Shown: piece after piece, positions 33,176-45,200 of the stretch | Layout of the letters: the number at the start of each line of letters is the position of its first letter | How positions within the stretch are numbered: the stretch's first letter is position 1 | Assembly (NCBI GenBank): GCA_020736575.1 | Contig: JAGPYM010000016.1 | Location: 186,001-250,000 of the forward strand | Direction of reading: 5' to 3' | Source: Thelonectria olida | Taxonomy: Eukaryota > Ascomycota > Sordariomycetes > Hypocreales > Nectriaceae | DNA length: 64,000 bases | The notes under the pieces: model-generated | Told to the model about the DNA's origin: nothing | What the model saw: the letters and a program-made list of their open reading frames with translations, nothing else | Database searches by the model: none | Made by a program: the position numbers and the translations under genes

Positions 33176-35938
33176 ATGGGTCGGTTTAGCAGTTTGATGT
33201 CCAAGGCGGGAGAGATTGTGCAGCAGGCAAATCAGGAGTATCAACGAGCAAAGCAGGAGCAGCAGCAACAACAACAACAGCAGCATGAACAATATGGACA
33301 GCATACACAGTACAATAACCGACAAACATATGGCACTCAATGTGGGCAACCTCAACAACAACAGCCTTATTCCCCTCAACAACCAACGACCCCATCATCA
33401 TCAGCCTCAACTCCTTCGCAATGGCAGCAACAGCAACACCCCCCTCCTCCCTACCACCCCCCTCAACCTCGCTACACACCCGCCATAGCAGACCAGGCGT
33501 TGGCGCAAGCAAAAGAGGAACAGCGAGCCGCCCTCCAACAAGCAGACCAACACCTCGCCCAGCTTCGCCAGCAGCTCGAAGCCGAACGAGCAGCCGCGCA
33601 ACAACAAGCCGCGGCGGACAGACGACTCGCCGAGACGTTGGCTGCGCAGTATCGACAGGAAGCGGAGGAGGAACAGCGCAGGGGAGACGAGGAGCTGAAT
33701 CGGTTGCAGGCTGAAGCCGAGGAGGAGAAGAGGAGGGCAGACGAGGTAATGAGGAAGCAGCAGATGCAGCGGATCAACTTAGAGACTCGGCCGCCACCGG
33801 TTCTGCCGCCACGGCCAGCGAGCAGCATTTATTATCCGCCGCCGGTGATGGGAGAGGGTCGACAGCCTGCGTTGCCGCCGAGGCCACTGTCGATGGCGCA
33901 GCCGGGGGTTGTGGTGGGAGCTGGACGGCCGAGGGAGGCTTTGAGTCCTGGGGAACATTCAACGTCTGCGTCCTCGCCTGTGTATCAACAGAACCACTCG
34001 TCCCCTCCTGCGACCCAGCCAGGATACAAACCCTCGACAAACCCATTCCACGAGCAGCCACCTCAAGAACAACAACAAACGTATCTTCCTCCTCCTCCGT
34101 CACAGAACCCTTCTCAACCATACTTTCCTCCACCTCCAACTCAGGCATCACAGCCGACACACCCATACACATCTCCACCGTCATCAACATCCCAACCGCC
34201 CATCCCACCCCCTCGCTCAAGAGCCCCTCCTCCTCCTCCTCAACCTCATCCCTCTGGAGCATCCCCCCTGTCAGAATGTGCATCCGATCCCATCTCTTTC
34301 GACTCGCACTGGTTCTTCCACCCCGACGCGCCCTCGTTCCTCATCTGTCCGCGCTGCTACGTCGGTTACATCTGGGACACGCAATACCGCAACATCTTCA
34401 CCAAGCAGTTCTTCACCGATAAGAAGCCTCGCCGATGTCTCTTCGGATCCCGACGCGTGAAGAACCGTCTTTGGCCTGAAGCTGTATCCTCCGGTAACTT
34501 GGACACTGTTGTTACCTTCTTCAAACACGCTCAAACTCTGGCCGAGTGTCCGCAGGCAAGCGTGATAGAGGGCGAGACGTGGTACACCAGCCCCGAGATT
34601 CCAGGCATGACCATGTGCAAAGCGTGCTTCGAGTTTAGTCTCGCTGGGACGGCCGTTGCATCGCACTTTCAACTCGAAACGGTACCGGGCGGTGCCTTTT
34701 GCGACTCGAGTGCGTGGCATGTCCGGCGCCTGCATGAGGAGCATGTCAACGCCAGCAATGAGAACTGGATCGCCTTTTCCGAGGGCGTCAAGCTTCGCAT
34801 CCAACTCCCCGCTTGCCCAAAGCAAACAGCCGTCAACGCCAACAGTCGCGCGTGGTACAAAGCGAAACACGGCCCTGCAGCGCTTCAAGTGTGCGTTGCT
34901 TGCTACTACGATTACTTCCACGGAACGCCCAACGAGACCATGTTGGAGCAAGTCGCAGGCGGCAACTTCGATACCATGTGCGTCATGGGCCATCTCAACA
35001 TCATCATCCCGACGCAGTATTCCGTGGAGAAGAAGAACTACGACGTCTTCTGGACAGCCATCGAAGGGATCGACAAGCAGCCGTTCTGTGACGCAAAGGG
35101 CATCAAGGGCGCCACGTGGTATACGCTTCCCAACGACGCCCCGGGCTTTGGCGTGTGCGGAGGGTGCTACGCCGGTATTGTGCAAGTCCTCGGCGGAACG
35201 AAATTCTTCGTGCCCAAGAAGGGCATGTCCAAGCACGAGACGTATCTGTGCAACTTCAACCTCAACCACTCCAAGGCTCCCAGGTACTTGGCCCTGTACT
35301 CGGAAAGTCTTCTCAAAGGCGACTGGAAGCCACTCGGGGACTTTGCCATGAGGTTCGGCACCGTCCCGCCGTGTCAAGGGAGCAAACTCGTCAAATCGGC
35401 CGGCAGGAGGTTCTGGGGATGGGGCGTGGCTGCTATTTGCGAAGAGTGCTATCTCACATTCGCCCAGGGAACTGCTCTCGAAAACCGCTTCTTCCTCAAG
35501 GGCGAAGCCGATGCCGAAGGCAAGGAGCGCATGTGCGACCTCTTCTCGCCGCGCATGCGAGCGCTCTACACGAACGCGTGCCAAACGGGTGACCTCGAAG
35601 GGTTTCTCGCACAGGGCGAACAGCGACACCAGGTCTGGGTGCAGACGATTGCCGTGTGCGAACAGATACTCAACCAGCAGAAGCTTGCGGCCATGCAGGC
35701 TAATATGCTGGGCATGCAGGGGACCTTTTACAAGAATATGGGGGGCATGGTGGACGCGACGCAGGGGCATAGCTACACGGTGGGAAATGCGTATGGTGGC
35801 TATGGACACGCGAACGAGTGGATGTTGCAGGGGCATGTGTATGATAGACAGGCGGCGGAGGCGTCGACGGGAGTGATGAATGGAGGGAGTGTGATGCAGG
35901 TTGCCATGTTGGAGAGAAGGTGGAAGGACGTTGAGTGA
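33176..35938 (+). CDS. Q/P-rich protein with five repeated aromatic-CxxC[YF] modules, function unknown
   Basis: Intronless, 920 residues, not recognised as a named family. Residues 1-60 contain a poly-Gln stretch coded by mixed CAG/CAA. About 100-200 is a Gln/Glu/Ala-rich coiled coil (QLRQQLEAERAAAQQQ and similar). About 200-370 is proline-rich with PPxPPR-like motifs that could bind SH3 or WW domains. The C-terminal 500 residues carry a repeated unit, an aromatic pair, about 10 residues, then CxxC plus Tyr/Phe: PSFLICPRCYVGYI, GMTMCKACFEF, ALQVCVACYYDYF, GFGVCGGCYAGI, AAICEECYLTF. These look like paired zinc-ligand half sites repeated five times. No signal peptide or membrane span was seen. 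Proline and coiled-coil parts suggest a cytoplasmic scaffold (inference). Confidence 0.7.
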   Translation: MGRFSSLMSKAGEIVQQANQEYQRAKQEQQQQQQQQHEQYGQHTQYNNRQTYGTQCGQPQQQQPYSPQQPTTPSSSASTPSQWQQQQHPPPPYHPPQPRYTPAIADQALAQAKEEQRAALQQADQHLAQLRQQLEAERAAAQQQAAADRRLAETLAAQYRQEAEEEQRRGDEELNRLQAEAEEEKRRADEVMRKQQMQRINLETRPPPVLPPRPASSIYYPPPVMGEGRQPALPPRPLSMAQPGVVVGAGRPREALSPGEHSTSASSPVYQQNHSSPPATQPGYKPSTNPFHEQPPQEQQQTYLPPPPSQNPSQPYFPPPPTQASQPTHPYTSPPSSTSQPPIPPPRSRAPPPPPQPHPSGASPLSECASDPISFDSHWFFHPDAPSFLICPRCYVGYIWDTQYRNIFTKQFFTDKKPRRCLFGSRRVKNRLWPEAVSSGNLDTVVTFFKHAQTLAECPQASVIEGETWYTSPEIPGMTMCKACFEFSLAGTAVASHFQLETVPGGAFCDSSAWHVRRLHEEHVNASNENWIAFSEGVKLRIQLPACPKQTAVNANSRAWYKAKHGPAALQVCVACYYDYFHGTPNETMLEQVAGGNFDTMCVMGHLNIIIPTQYSVEKKNYDVFWTAIEGIDKQPFCDAKGIKGATWYTLPNDAPGFGVCGGCYAGIVQVLGGTKFFVPKKGMSKHETYLCNFNLNHSKAPRYLALYSESLLKGDWKPLGDFAMRFGTVPPCQGSKLVKSAGRRFWGWGVAAICEECYLTFAQGTALENRFFLKGEADAEGKERMCDLFSPRMRALYTNACQTGDLEGFLAQGEQRHQVWVQTIAVCEQILNQQKLAAMQANMLGMQGTFYKNMGGMVDATQGHSYTVGNAYGGYGHANEWMLQGHVYDRQAAEASTGVMNGGSVMQVAMLERRWKDVE

Positions 35939-36089
35939 TATATGAGGATAGGATTGAGGATAGGATAGGGGTTGGCTTTTCTCAAGTGCACCGTTTCACA
36001 TTCATGCGATGTTGTCATGGCAGACGTGTTGATAGATTCGTCATGGCACTTTATATCCCATCCCCCCTTTTTAATATCTTGAACAGTGC

Positions 36090-37922
36090 CTAGAACACCA
36101 GCTCCCACACGTCCAACGTCGACATGGTAACCCTCACGCCCATCCACTGCGCCGCCTTTCCTAGAATCAAGTAGCGTCCGTCAGGGCTGAACGTGGCTGC
36201 CGTCACATAGCCGCTCTCAAACTTGATCGTGTATAAAACCTTTCCAGAGTACAAATCGCTGATGTCCGCTCCGTCCTCGGTTCGGCAACACAGGAAGCGA
36301 CAGTCTTGTGAAACCGCAAGCGGCCATCCCTCTCGCGTGCGGCGCGACGAGAGCGCGTACGACTCGAGAGCCGCCGTCGTGTAGTTCCAGTGATAGACCG
36401 TGTCGCCCCAGATGCTCACGACAATGGCATTGTCGGGCGTCACGCCCAGGAACGACGGCTTCTTCCACGTGTCCAGGTCCAGCTTGGCGATGGACTTGGC
36501 CGTCGCGGGGCTCGTCAGGCGGATGGTGCCGTCGCGCGACTGCGAGACCAGGGCGTTGCCGTCGGGCGTGAAGACGGCGTGGGTGACCTGGTCGGCGTGG
36601 CAGGCCAGGATGGTGGCCTTGTACAGCACGGCGCCGGCCTTGACATCGATGAGGGCGATGCGGTTGCGCGCGCTGCCGACGGCGAGCCACTGGCCGTCGC
36701 GGGAGAAGCAGAAGGGCTTTGCGCCGGGCCAGCGCATCTGCTGGATGCGGCGGCCATTGATATAATCGCCCAGGTAGACGCTGGGCTTGCGGAAGTTGAC
36801 GCCGTCGTGGTTCAGGGCGTTGAGCTCCTTGGGCTCCTCCTCGATGAGGTAGGCCCAGGTGCGGCCGTTCTGGCAGAAGAGCATGTTGACGCCGTGCTGG
36901 TTGGACAGGACCGAGACCTGGTTGGCCTGGGTGTCGTAGAAGCGCGTAGGGGGGTCCATGGTCGACACGGCAATGGTGGGCTGGTTGTTGCGGGTGAGGA
37001 AGGCGACCTCGACGACTTCGTGGTTGGAGAGCTCCTTCTTGGCGAGGTGCTTGAGGCTGATGAATAGGGGGGTTGGGTTTGTGATGCCGATGGCGTGGTA
37101 GTCGGGGATGGCCTCTGAGTGGAGGGAGGAGACGGTCGTTCTGCCGGATGTAAGTTTCACGCCTCCTTGCATATGCAGCAACTAGAAAGTCAGGACATAT
37201 ATAGTCTCGGAACTCACCCAGGGACTGCCGTGGACAAGGAGTGGTCAGCCGACGTCTGCTCCATGTACTCTTGCAAGGCGTCGATAAACTCGACGAGGAC
37301 GTTGAGCTGCGCCTGCACGCGGAAGTCGTCGTTTTCAGCATCTTCCATCAAGCGGCCTCGCAGATTCTGCGCTTCTCGGAGAATCTGCGAGTCGCTGTAT
37401 GCTGGAAGGTCGTTTTCGCCCGACGATGGCTGGAAGTTGATGGCGCTGGTTTGCTTGTTAGTTGAGACATGACCAACACCAGCATATTCCCCCTTCTCAC
37501 AATAATAGAAGATCCAGCCCCAGGTTCATCGCAATCCTCGAGTTCTCAGCCAACCTCCCCATGGGCAGCAGCCTCTCCGCCGTGTGCTCAAGCCAGGCAT
37601 TCCCCCTCTCGGCCGTCTCTCCGTCCCCGTCTAGAGCCTCGTCCATTTCCTCGACCATGTGGCCTGCGCCCTCGACAACCTTCCGCAGCGACCCCGACAA
37701 CTTGTCAGGTAGCGTCACCGTGCCGTCCTCCAAGCTCTCGGCGTTGTGGCTCAGCAGTCGTGCCACCATCTGGATCTCTGACAACTCCCGGGACAGCACG
37801 GTGAGGTCCAGTCGCGCAACGGGATACGCGACAACAAACTCGCGAAGAGCATCGCTCGGGTCTGTGACGGACTCTTGCAGGGCTGCGCTGAGGGCGCCGA
37901 GGGTCAAGTCTTGTCCGGTCAT
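36090..37922 (-). CDS. WD40-like beta-propeller protein with helical N-terminal domain
   Basis: Three exons on minus: 37922-37501, 37445-37218, 37140-36090; 566 residues. Intron 1 (37500-37446, GTGAGA, branch CTAAC, AACCAG) is secure. For intron 2 I chose the acceptor at 37141 because the nearer TTTCTAG acceptor would break the frame; the donor GTGAGT at 37217 is good. The first 220 residues are helical (DPSDALREFVVAYPVARLDL, SRELSEIQMVARLL, a later ENSRIAMNLGLDLL), resembling the N-terminal helical domain of fungal STAND-type and related proteins, though this is weak. The C-terminal 330 residues have WD-like blades (FSRDGQWLAVGSARNRIALIDV, FTPDGNALVSQSRDGTIRLT, FSPDGRYLILG). No NACHT or NB-ARC motor is present between them. 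Role unknown; probably a protein-interaction scaffold. Confidence 0.65.
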
Positions 37923-40900
37923 GATGTCTGTTTGGGCGCTGTGGTTTTGGGTGGAGAGATGAAGTGTCGCTGACGCGGACGTGTTTGTTTTATGAGCGGT
38001 GAATAAAATGGCACCAACTGGTCATGAACAGCAAAGTATTCGTATAATGCAACGAGTTCACTCAAGGACGCGGCACATTCAACATGTTTACGGCGAGAAA
38101 AGAAGACAAGAGCAAGAGTGTTGGGCTTGTCGCGTGCTTTCTCCAAAAAAAAGATGAGGCTGCGAGATTTGGCACGGACTGCAACGGTGAACGTCACTCA
38201 ACGGCCGGCGATCGGCGGGAGAAGAATCCGTCCGGCTTGGTCGGAGACGATGGCAGGGCAAGGAGAGATGCTGGAGGATTACGACGCTGCATACACAGAG
38301 AGGAGAGCAGAAAGCTACGAACGAGAGGGGTTTTACTAGGAGGAGGACTTGGAGGGTGGAGTGGAGGCTTGGCTGCCGTACTTGGCTGGACGGCATCTCG
38401 TGAGAGTTGGACGACGGAGGTTTGCCTTTGGTCAAGAGGAGGAGGCTATGATTTGCTGGAGATATTGGTTGACTTAATATAGGGCGAGTCAACTGCCATT
38501 GTGATTCCATCCTCAGAGGCAGGATGCCCTCTTAAAACATCGCTGGCATTCGTTTATGTGAGAGAAGACATATATCTAGATATATCGCATCTTCGGGTGA
38601 ATTTGTATGCCAAGCCCGAAGCCGGACAGACACCTATTCAAATATTAAGTTCTGTCATTTCTATTTCTCAACGACAGCCTTGGTCCAGCCGTGATGGAGT
38701 CGGCGGGGTTGTAAAATCTGGGGGAGAAAAGAGAGAGGCAAAGAGCGAGAGGGTCTGGGTCGTGGTGAAGGCGTTGAAGACTGAATTGCGGGGGCTGCGG
38801 ATATAGACGCGGCAATTAGGAAGTAGTTAACCAAGAGATAGATGCCAAGGACGAAGCAGAGGCAGCAGTGACGATGGGCAAGGTCGAGAAATTCGCTCAA
38901 TGTTATGCGTTGATGGAGGCAGATGACATGAAAGAATAGCGTCTGGTGAACTGGCATGCTCTCAGCATGCATCCCTTCATCATCTCCGTCTCACAAACGG
39001 TGAGCGATATTCCAAGCCCAAAACGGTTCCATCCTGGGCCATGTCCGTTTGCGGCGTCGGGGATTCGTTCCGCTAATCCTGGATCCCTCATCATCATGGC
39101 CGCTGATCCTGATCCCGATTCCCTGGATCAGACCATGCAGGGGACGCCATGTGTCTAGCTCTGGTGCTTTGGCTTCTTTATCGGAGGCGGAAAAGGGGAG
39201 GGACGATGACACAGTCAGACGAGCTCAGGTCGAAGGAAAGGGACGGCCGGCGATAATAATAGTAGGGAAGCTCATGCTGGGCCTTGCTGCACTGTACAGC
39301 CCGTCGTGTCGGCGACATCGTACCTACATACATGCTCGTATGGAGCACACGACGATGAGTGGCATTAATCTGGCATTGTACAGCACATGCTGGCCTCCTC
39401 TCCGATGGCCGGTTCTCCCTCAAGGCACAGACATCGTAAGACGCACTCACAGCTCAGCGAATGGAAAGCTTGGGCTTTTTGCTGGGGGCTGTAACTCGTT
39501 CGGCGAGGGCGCCCACTCACTGATGATGTGTCGTCGTGTCTATCGCCATTGGTGTTTGCCTGTGGGTTCCAGGTGTTGTCTTCTCCGGGAGGCCGGGACT
39601 GCGAATCACGGACAAGTCGGGGAAGAAAGGGCATTGCCACTGTGATAACGAGGCTTTTTCTCATGGGAAACGAAGTGCACCAGTCCGGAGGGACCCGAGA
39701 AGAATGAAGCCGTCGTCATTGGACTATCGTGAGGGAAACAACTGGGGACGCTTGGAGATTTCCATTGTGCGACAGGAACAGCTGGAGGACGAGACTGTGC
39801 CACACACATTACGTGGGGAGAGAAATGGAAGCTACTACGCCACATTCTTTTCTCCAAGTGACGAGTGCTTTCAGGTGAGATGGTGAGGCTTGGACGGGCA
39901 TGAGTCCTCCCGCTACCTCTAAGAGTCCAGAGTTAATCCATTGGTGGGAAGACCAGTCTTGTTCTCTCTCGTCTCTCTTTGACGCCCAACGCTGACGCCG
40001 AAACTAAGACGGATGTAACATCTTCAGCAGCCAATATCTGAGACATTTGACCCAATCTTGAGTTGGACGTCAACGCTTTCATCACGGGACTCATTCTCAG
40101 GGCAGGCAGAAAAAGCAAAGGCAAGCAAGGGAGATCGACAGGTCGGGAAGGGTTTGGAGTAGCAGCCCTGACCTGACTGTCACGCCGCGGCGTCTATCCG
40201 TCTCATGCCGTCCAACCTCTTCGTCCCGTCGAATAAATGCTCGAGGCTGCGAAGCGCTGTCCCCTTCCTAGTAGTTCTAACGCCTCGCAGATCTTCTGTC
40301 CTATCCGTAATCGATTTACACGGAACGGAAGCACAGGAAGGAAAGACAAAAAAGCCAAGGCGGCAAATGCCCAGCCCCGTCTTTCTTTTGATAGGACCCC
40401 AGCTGTACCACATGTCACGTCCTCAATCGCTCGCCCTAGCGTCTCTCTCTCTCTTCCCAAAGTGTAATGGAGACGCTGTGTCACTGTCATCTTGGCCCTG
40501 GAACGACATGTAACTCGCCCCTTTCAGGAGGTGTGAAGGGGCCTCAATCCCTGCCCAGTTTGACTTGCGCTGTACAACCACACGAGCAGCAAAAGTGCGA
40601 AAGTAAAGTGCAAAATGGCTGCAGCACACGCACACAGAGGCGGGGAGAAAACCTGTGAGATGGATGACGAGCCAGAATCGGGTGTGAGGGAGCCCGGGGA
40701 CATCCCTGCCATCTTTAGACAGTGGACACACCCTTTGGCCTGGCACGGCGCTATCACTGCACAGGCGCCTGACGAGGGGGCGGACGGCGGACCAATCGGT
40801 ATCGAGACCATTGGCAGGAAGTGAGAACTTTGGGTGACAAGTGATCGGCGACGATGGGGGAAGAGATTGATGGTGTGAGACGGGTCGATGTGGTGAGACC

Positions 40901-42537
40901 ATTTTGGCGCTGCATCTGGCCAGACGAGCGAGGACACGGGCTGTACGGCAGTCTTTGGGTGAATACGGAAGAATTCAGGAATAGTCCTTTCGTAGGCAAA
41001 GGTCTCATACAAACAAACACGACAACGGCTGCAATTATTGATGCCGCTGTGATGCAACCATGCCATGCCCATGCCCATGCCGTCCATGCACCCACATCAA
41101 ACCACCAGAGAACCAAGATTTTCGCCCTGTTTCCAAGGGACACAAAGATGCTACTCTATTCACCAATGGACAGCACTTCCTGCATCGGCGAGCATCATCG
41201 TGCATTGCGACATCGTCACGAAACCCTCTTTTCAGCTCGTCACATCGGGCACCTCAAGCACACTCTTCAGCTGGAGCGGGGGGGACAAACAAATCAAAGA
41301 GATTGATTTGACTCTGCATCTGCATTTACATTGCATTTTGCATTTGTACCTGACCCCTACGCCTGGTTCCTTGGCCGAGGTACCCAACACCAAGCCAAGA
41401 GATATAGACAATATCCAGCAGATATATCCCGTGGTGGCTGATAGACAGCCCAAGAATACCTACACGCCCCTTCCTATCATTCCCATCCTCATCTCTCCTT
41501 TAAATTCATCTCGCTCTTGCAACTGAGACTCGCTTCCTCACTGTAATTATTTCCGGGATAGTCCCTGAACAGTCTCCATCCTCCCTTTTCTCACCGACAA
41601 CTTGACCGTCCACCGCCGTTTCTTTTTCCCTCGGTTATCAAGACACCGCCAGAAGACGGGAGCTGGACAAAGGCCCATTGCATCTCCATTCATCGTCCCG
41701 GGGAAGCCATTCCAGCTGTTCCAGTGGACCCAGTCCCATCTCCCCCAGCCAGCGAGGCCCAAGCCAGAGCCAACCTGAGACGCCACCTCAAGGGACTAAA
41801 ACAAGAAGCTGCCACTCCCGCGCCTCAGACGAACTAGGGCATCACCGAGTGGTCGAAAGGTACTTTGGATTGGCCCAGCCCTGCTGCGTTAGCACAAGTA
41901 CATCTCCGGGAGGCCTGTACACTCGGACGATTCCTTCCTCACTCCCATTCCAGGTGGCCTCCAGCGGGCCTCCAAGTCCATACACTAAAAGACGGCGGCG
42001 TCTCGCCCGTTCTTCAGAGGGCTCCTGCCATCTTTACAGGGCATTCAGCCATTCACGGCCCATTAACCACCCATCCCAACCTGGCAACTGGGTACCCTTC
42101 GCACCTGCCTTGGGTAAAAATTGATAAACCCGACCTCCTGCTCCTGCCTTCCTGTCTCACTCCCTCTGCTCCTTCCCCACCCCGACTCTTCCTTTTTTTT
42201 TTCTCCACCCCCGTCCAACCAACCTCATCCGCCATCATCCCACTCCCACGGTGGGCGTGGGCTTCTGGCTTCAGTCCCTTCTCAAAAAGAGGGCCCAACC
42301 TTTGCCCAAGGGTTACCTGGGCTTAACAGGGACAACATCAGAAGCGCGTGAACGCGAGTCACAGAGAGAGCTGGTCTCCTATTATACCCCGTCGTCGTCG
42401 TTTTTATACCCAGCTCCAGCTCGTCGTTCTTCCCTTGCGCCGTCGTCCTCAGACTCCTCGCACCTCCTCACCGCCAAGCTTTGACGAGATAAAGAGGAGA
42501 GCTCGCAAAGCTCCCCTCGCCCTCTCACTCGCCCGTC
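37923..42537. other. 4.6-kb tract without a supported gene
   Basis: This is the longest gene-free stretch apart from the decayed tract further on. Frames of up to 198 codons exist on both strands but overlap in opposite directions and show no domain or splice logic. A 69-codon ATG frame at 40615-40824 has a good start context (AAAATGGC) but no other support. Bases 41050-41095 and 41300-41350 contain short GCAT/CCATGC repeats. Bases 41560-42530 are pyrimidine-rich and should be the leader region of the gene at 42538. Confidence 0.5.
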
Positions 42538-44234
42538 ATGGCTCTCGAGCAGACAATCACCATTGTCAACAACTCCGGCAAGATCATCAAGACCGTACGT
42601 ACCCCGCCCAAGTCCCTTTGAACTCCCATTCTATGTACTAACCTGCTCGTCTTACACAGGGAAAACAACTCTTCTCCATCTTCAAGGAAGCACAAGGCAA
42701 CTACAAGGACAAGAAGAATGAAATCAAGGCTGAGCGCAACCTCTCGCGCTCCCAGACTTTTGACCAATCCCGCGCCATCCCCGAACCGCCGAAACAGAGC
42801 AACGACCCCTACCAGTACTACTACGAGTATGACCGCGGACGACCTCCACGAACTGCACGACCCTACGACACTGGCAGCGATCGCGGTTCCCACCGCAGTC
42901 GGAGATCACGCAGTGTTGCTTCGCACCGCCAAGACACTCGCGACTTTGATGTGAGGAGCCAGCATGCTCTTACCGAAGCCAACATGAAGACCTTGAGCCA
43001 GGTCTCGGGCGCTCCCCCCAGCCGGCCACCTCCTGCTCAACGCGCCTACACTCACGGATATGCCGAGAGCATCCCCATGGACCTCGCCATGTCCAGGGGC
43101 ATGCCTCCCCACGAAATGCGCAGCCAGCGAGCTATGTCTGTTCGCGACCCCGGCATCATGGTTAACCGATCTATGTCGGCTACGGATTTGGTCGAGAGGA
43201 GGAAGCCGCACAAGGAAATCGACATGGACCTAGCTTACGGAAGCATCCCCCCCGATCTGGAGTTTCGTACCGACCTGGACCCCAAGAATTCGGACGAGAG
43301 AGAAGCTACTAGCCTGATTCATCGTGTGGAAGGACTTCTCGACGAGGCCAAGTGCATGCACCATTCTGCTACTACTACCATGACCAACCTCCAAAAGGAC
43401 CCTGATAAGGCCGCCGCCGTTGCCCTTTCCCTAGCCGAGCTCTCCAACCTGGTCAAGAAGACATCACCTGCCTTCCTCACCCTGATGAAGTCCGCTTCCC
43501 CCGCTGTCTTTCACCTGCTTGCGTCTCCCCATTTCCTTATCGGATCCAGCATTGCCGTCGGCGTTACTGTTGTTTGCTTTGGAGGATGGAAGATTGTCAA
43601 GAGGGTCAAGGAGCAACAGGCCGCACGCGAGGCGTTGGCCTATGAGAGCGTGCCCATGGACCGCCCCGCCCCGATGAGGACCCAGAGCGAGTACAACCGG
43701 GGTATGGAGTACAACGGTGTTGATGAGGCTCTCATCATCGATGATGACCTGAGCTCCATCGACACATGGAGGAGAGGCATTGTGCCATTTGGCGAGGACG
43801 AGAGTGCCGATATGGAGCTCATTACTCCCATGGCCGACCGTGTTACCAAGGAGATGTATGACAAGGACGATTTTGATACCAAGTCCCGCCGAAGCACCCG
43901 AACGAGCAGGACACACGACAGTCACAGAAGCCACAGGACCGAGAGGAGCGACAGGACCCACCGCAGCCACAGGAGCCGCGACGAAAGAGACAGGGACTCT
44001 GACCGCCGGAGCCGACGAGCGGAGAGCGACGCCGGCAGTGAGCGGAGCAGCCGTAGCGATCGCACTCACCGCAGCAAGAGAAAGGACAAAGTCGAGATGA
44101 AGGCCATCGAGGACGGTCGAAGCCGCCGTGGTGATGATGATACGCAGCTGGTTCTTCGACCGAAGTCTCACCGACAGAGCAGCAACATGCTCAAGGCCTT
44201 GTTCAAGCCCAAGAAGGAGATGGTTTTCGCCTAG
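42538..44234 (+). CDS. Basic Ser/Arg-rich protein with one membrane span, function unknown
   Basis: Exons 42538-42594 and 42660-44234; 543 residues. The 65-nt intron 42595-42659 (GTACGT, branch ACTAAC, ACACAG) is phase 0. The short first exon gives MALEQTITIVNNSGKIIKT, and exon 2 continues GKQLFSIFKEAQGNYKDKK. Residues 40-130 are Arg/Ser/Tyr-rich. A hydrophobic helix (HFLIGSSIAVGVTVVCFGGW) lies near 309-329, followed by a basic KIVKRVKEQQ stretch. The C-terminal 130 residues are dense in Arg, Ser, Asp and His (RS/RD dipeptides) and end LKALFKPKKEMVFA. I do not recognise the family; it resembles conserved hypothetical proteins of filamentous ascomycetes. The single membrane span suggests a membrane-anchored protein with a charged cytoplasmic tail. 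Confidence 0.75.
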
Positions 44235-45200
44235 AGCGAGCTAGGCTATGATGATTTTGGAGTTTTATTTTTTGTTTTCTTGTTAGAAAAGGGCCATTCA
44301 TGTTGGTCTAGACGGACAGACACAATGGGCATGCATGTTTTAAGGAGTCTACAGCGGTTCAATGGTTTGATTGACGAAAGAGACTCTGTCCTCATCAGGA
44401 ATGTTTATGGGAGGAGCTTATTTACTTGACGTACATATCTACAGTCAGGATGATGGATGGGATTACGGGCCACTTTACTCTGCATTTCGGCTTGCACGGA
44501 TGCATACCTTGGGGATTGGATATCACTCACTACTATTTAGTATTCACCCGTATACAATGAATCATGGGAAGCACGAGATTGCGTGTTTCTGGACAATCTG
44601 TAACGATTTCTCGCTTTATTCACGAATGGATTCTCTTGACGCTTCGTTTCTTTTCGGTTCAGGGAACTTGGGCAAACACCAATGTCTCATGCAGGCTTTG
44701 CACAGCGGGACTGCCAAAACAGCTTGATGACGGGTGAGACGGTTTGATGCTTGCTCTCTGACGGCTGCCGGCACACGCATACGCTTACGATGGGAACATT
44801 ACACACATGGTCGGACGTTTCGGACAATTGCCTGCATTTGGCGATGCGGGCTGATTGGCAACTCTCATATTGCCTTGATGTGTACCTGCTGGATTCTGAT
44901 TGATTCCGCGTTACTCACTTCGTCTATCGTTAACCCCGCTTCAGTTCCGATGGCAAGTTGCTCTGCCTGATAACCGGCTTGCTATTGGCTTACTTGCTGT
45001 GGTTTGATGGCCAGGGACATCCGAAGTACGAAGTAAAAGCAAACCCCCTCCTCATTGTGATGTAAGTCTATGACTACAAATACCCAAAATATCTCTCACT
45101 CGTTGTCCCTCTCAAAGCGGTGCTCGCGTTCCATCTTTTCCGCTTCGTCCTCTTTATATATACTGTGATTATATACTCTTTCTCCCACGACTGATATTCA
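44235..45200. other. Spacer downstream of the basic membrane-protein gene
   Basis: About 1 kb. Only short frames occur. The end (45140-45200) has TATATATAC elements and a pyrimidine tract immediately before the splice-like GTAAGT at 45201, which may be the old promoter and leader of the decayed gene that follows. Confidence 0.45.

Noticed and set aside
34271..35836. A 521-codon open frame on the minus strand opposite the Q/P-rich protein gene
   Set aside because: It is antisense to a clearly coding frame with repeated Cys modules; GC-biased third positions of the real gene keep the opposite frame free of stops. It has no recognisable domain or own start context.
37141..37183. Nearer splice acceptor (TTTCTAG at 37182) for the second intron of the WD-like gene
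   Set aside because: It has a good branch site but would shift the following exon out of frame; the CAG ending at 37141 restores it. Transcript data could overturn this choice.
40423..41087. Overlapping minus-strand frames of 159 and 187 codons
   Set aside because: They overlap each other in different frames, contain no motif, and face plus-strand frames of similar length; this fits non-coding sequence with few stops.
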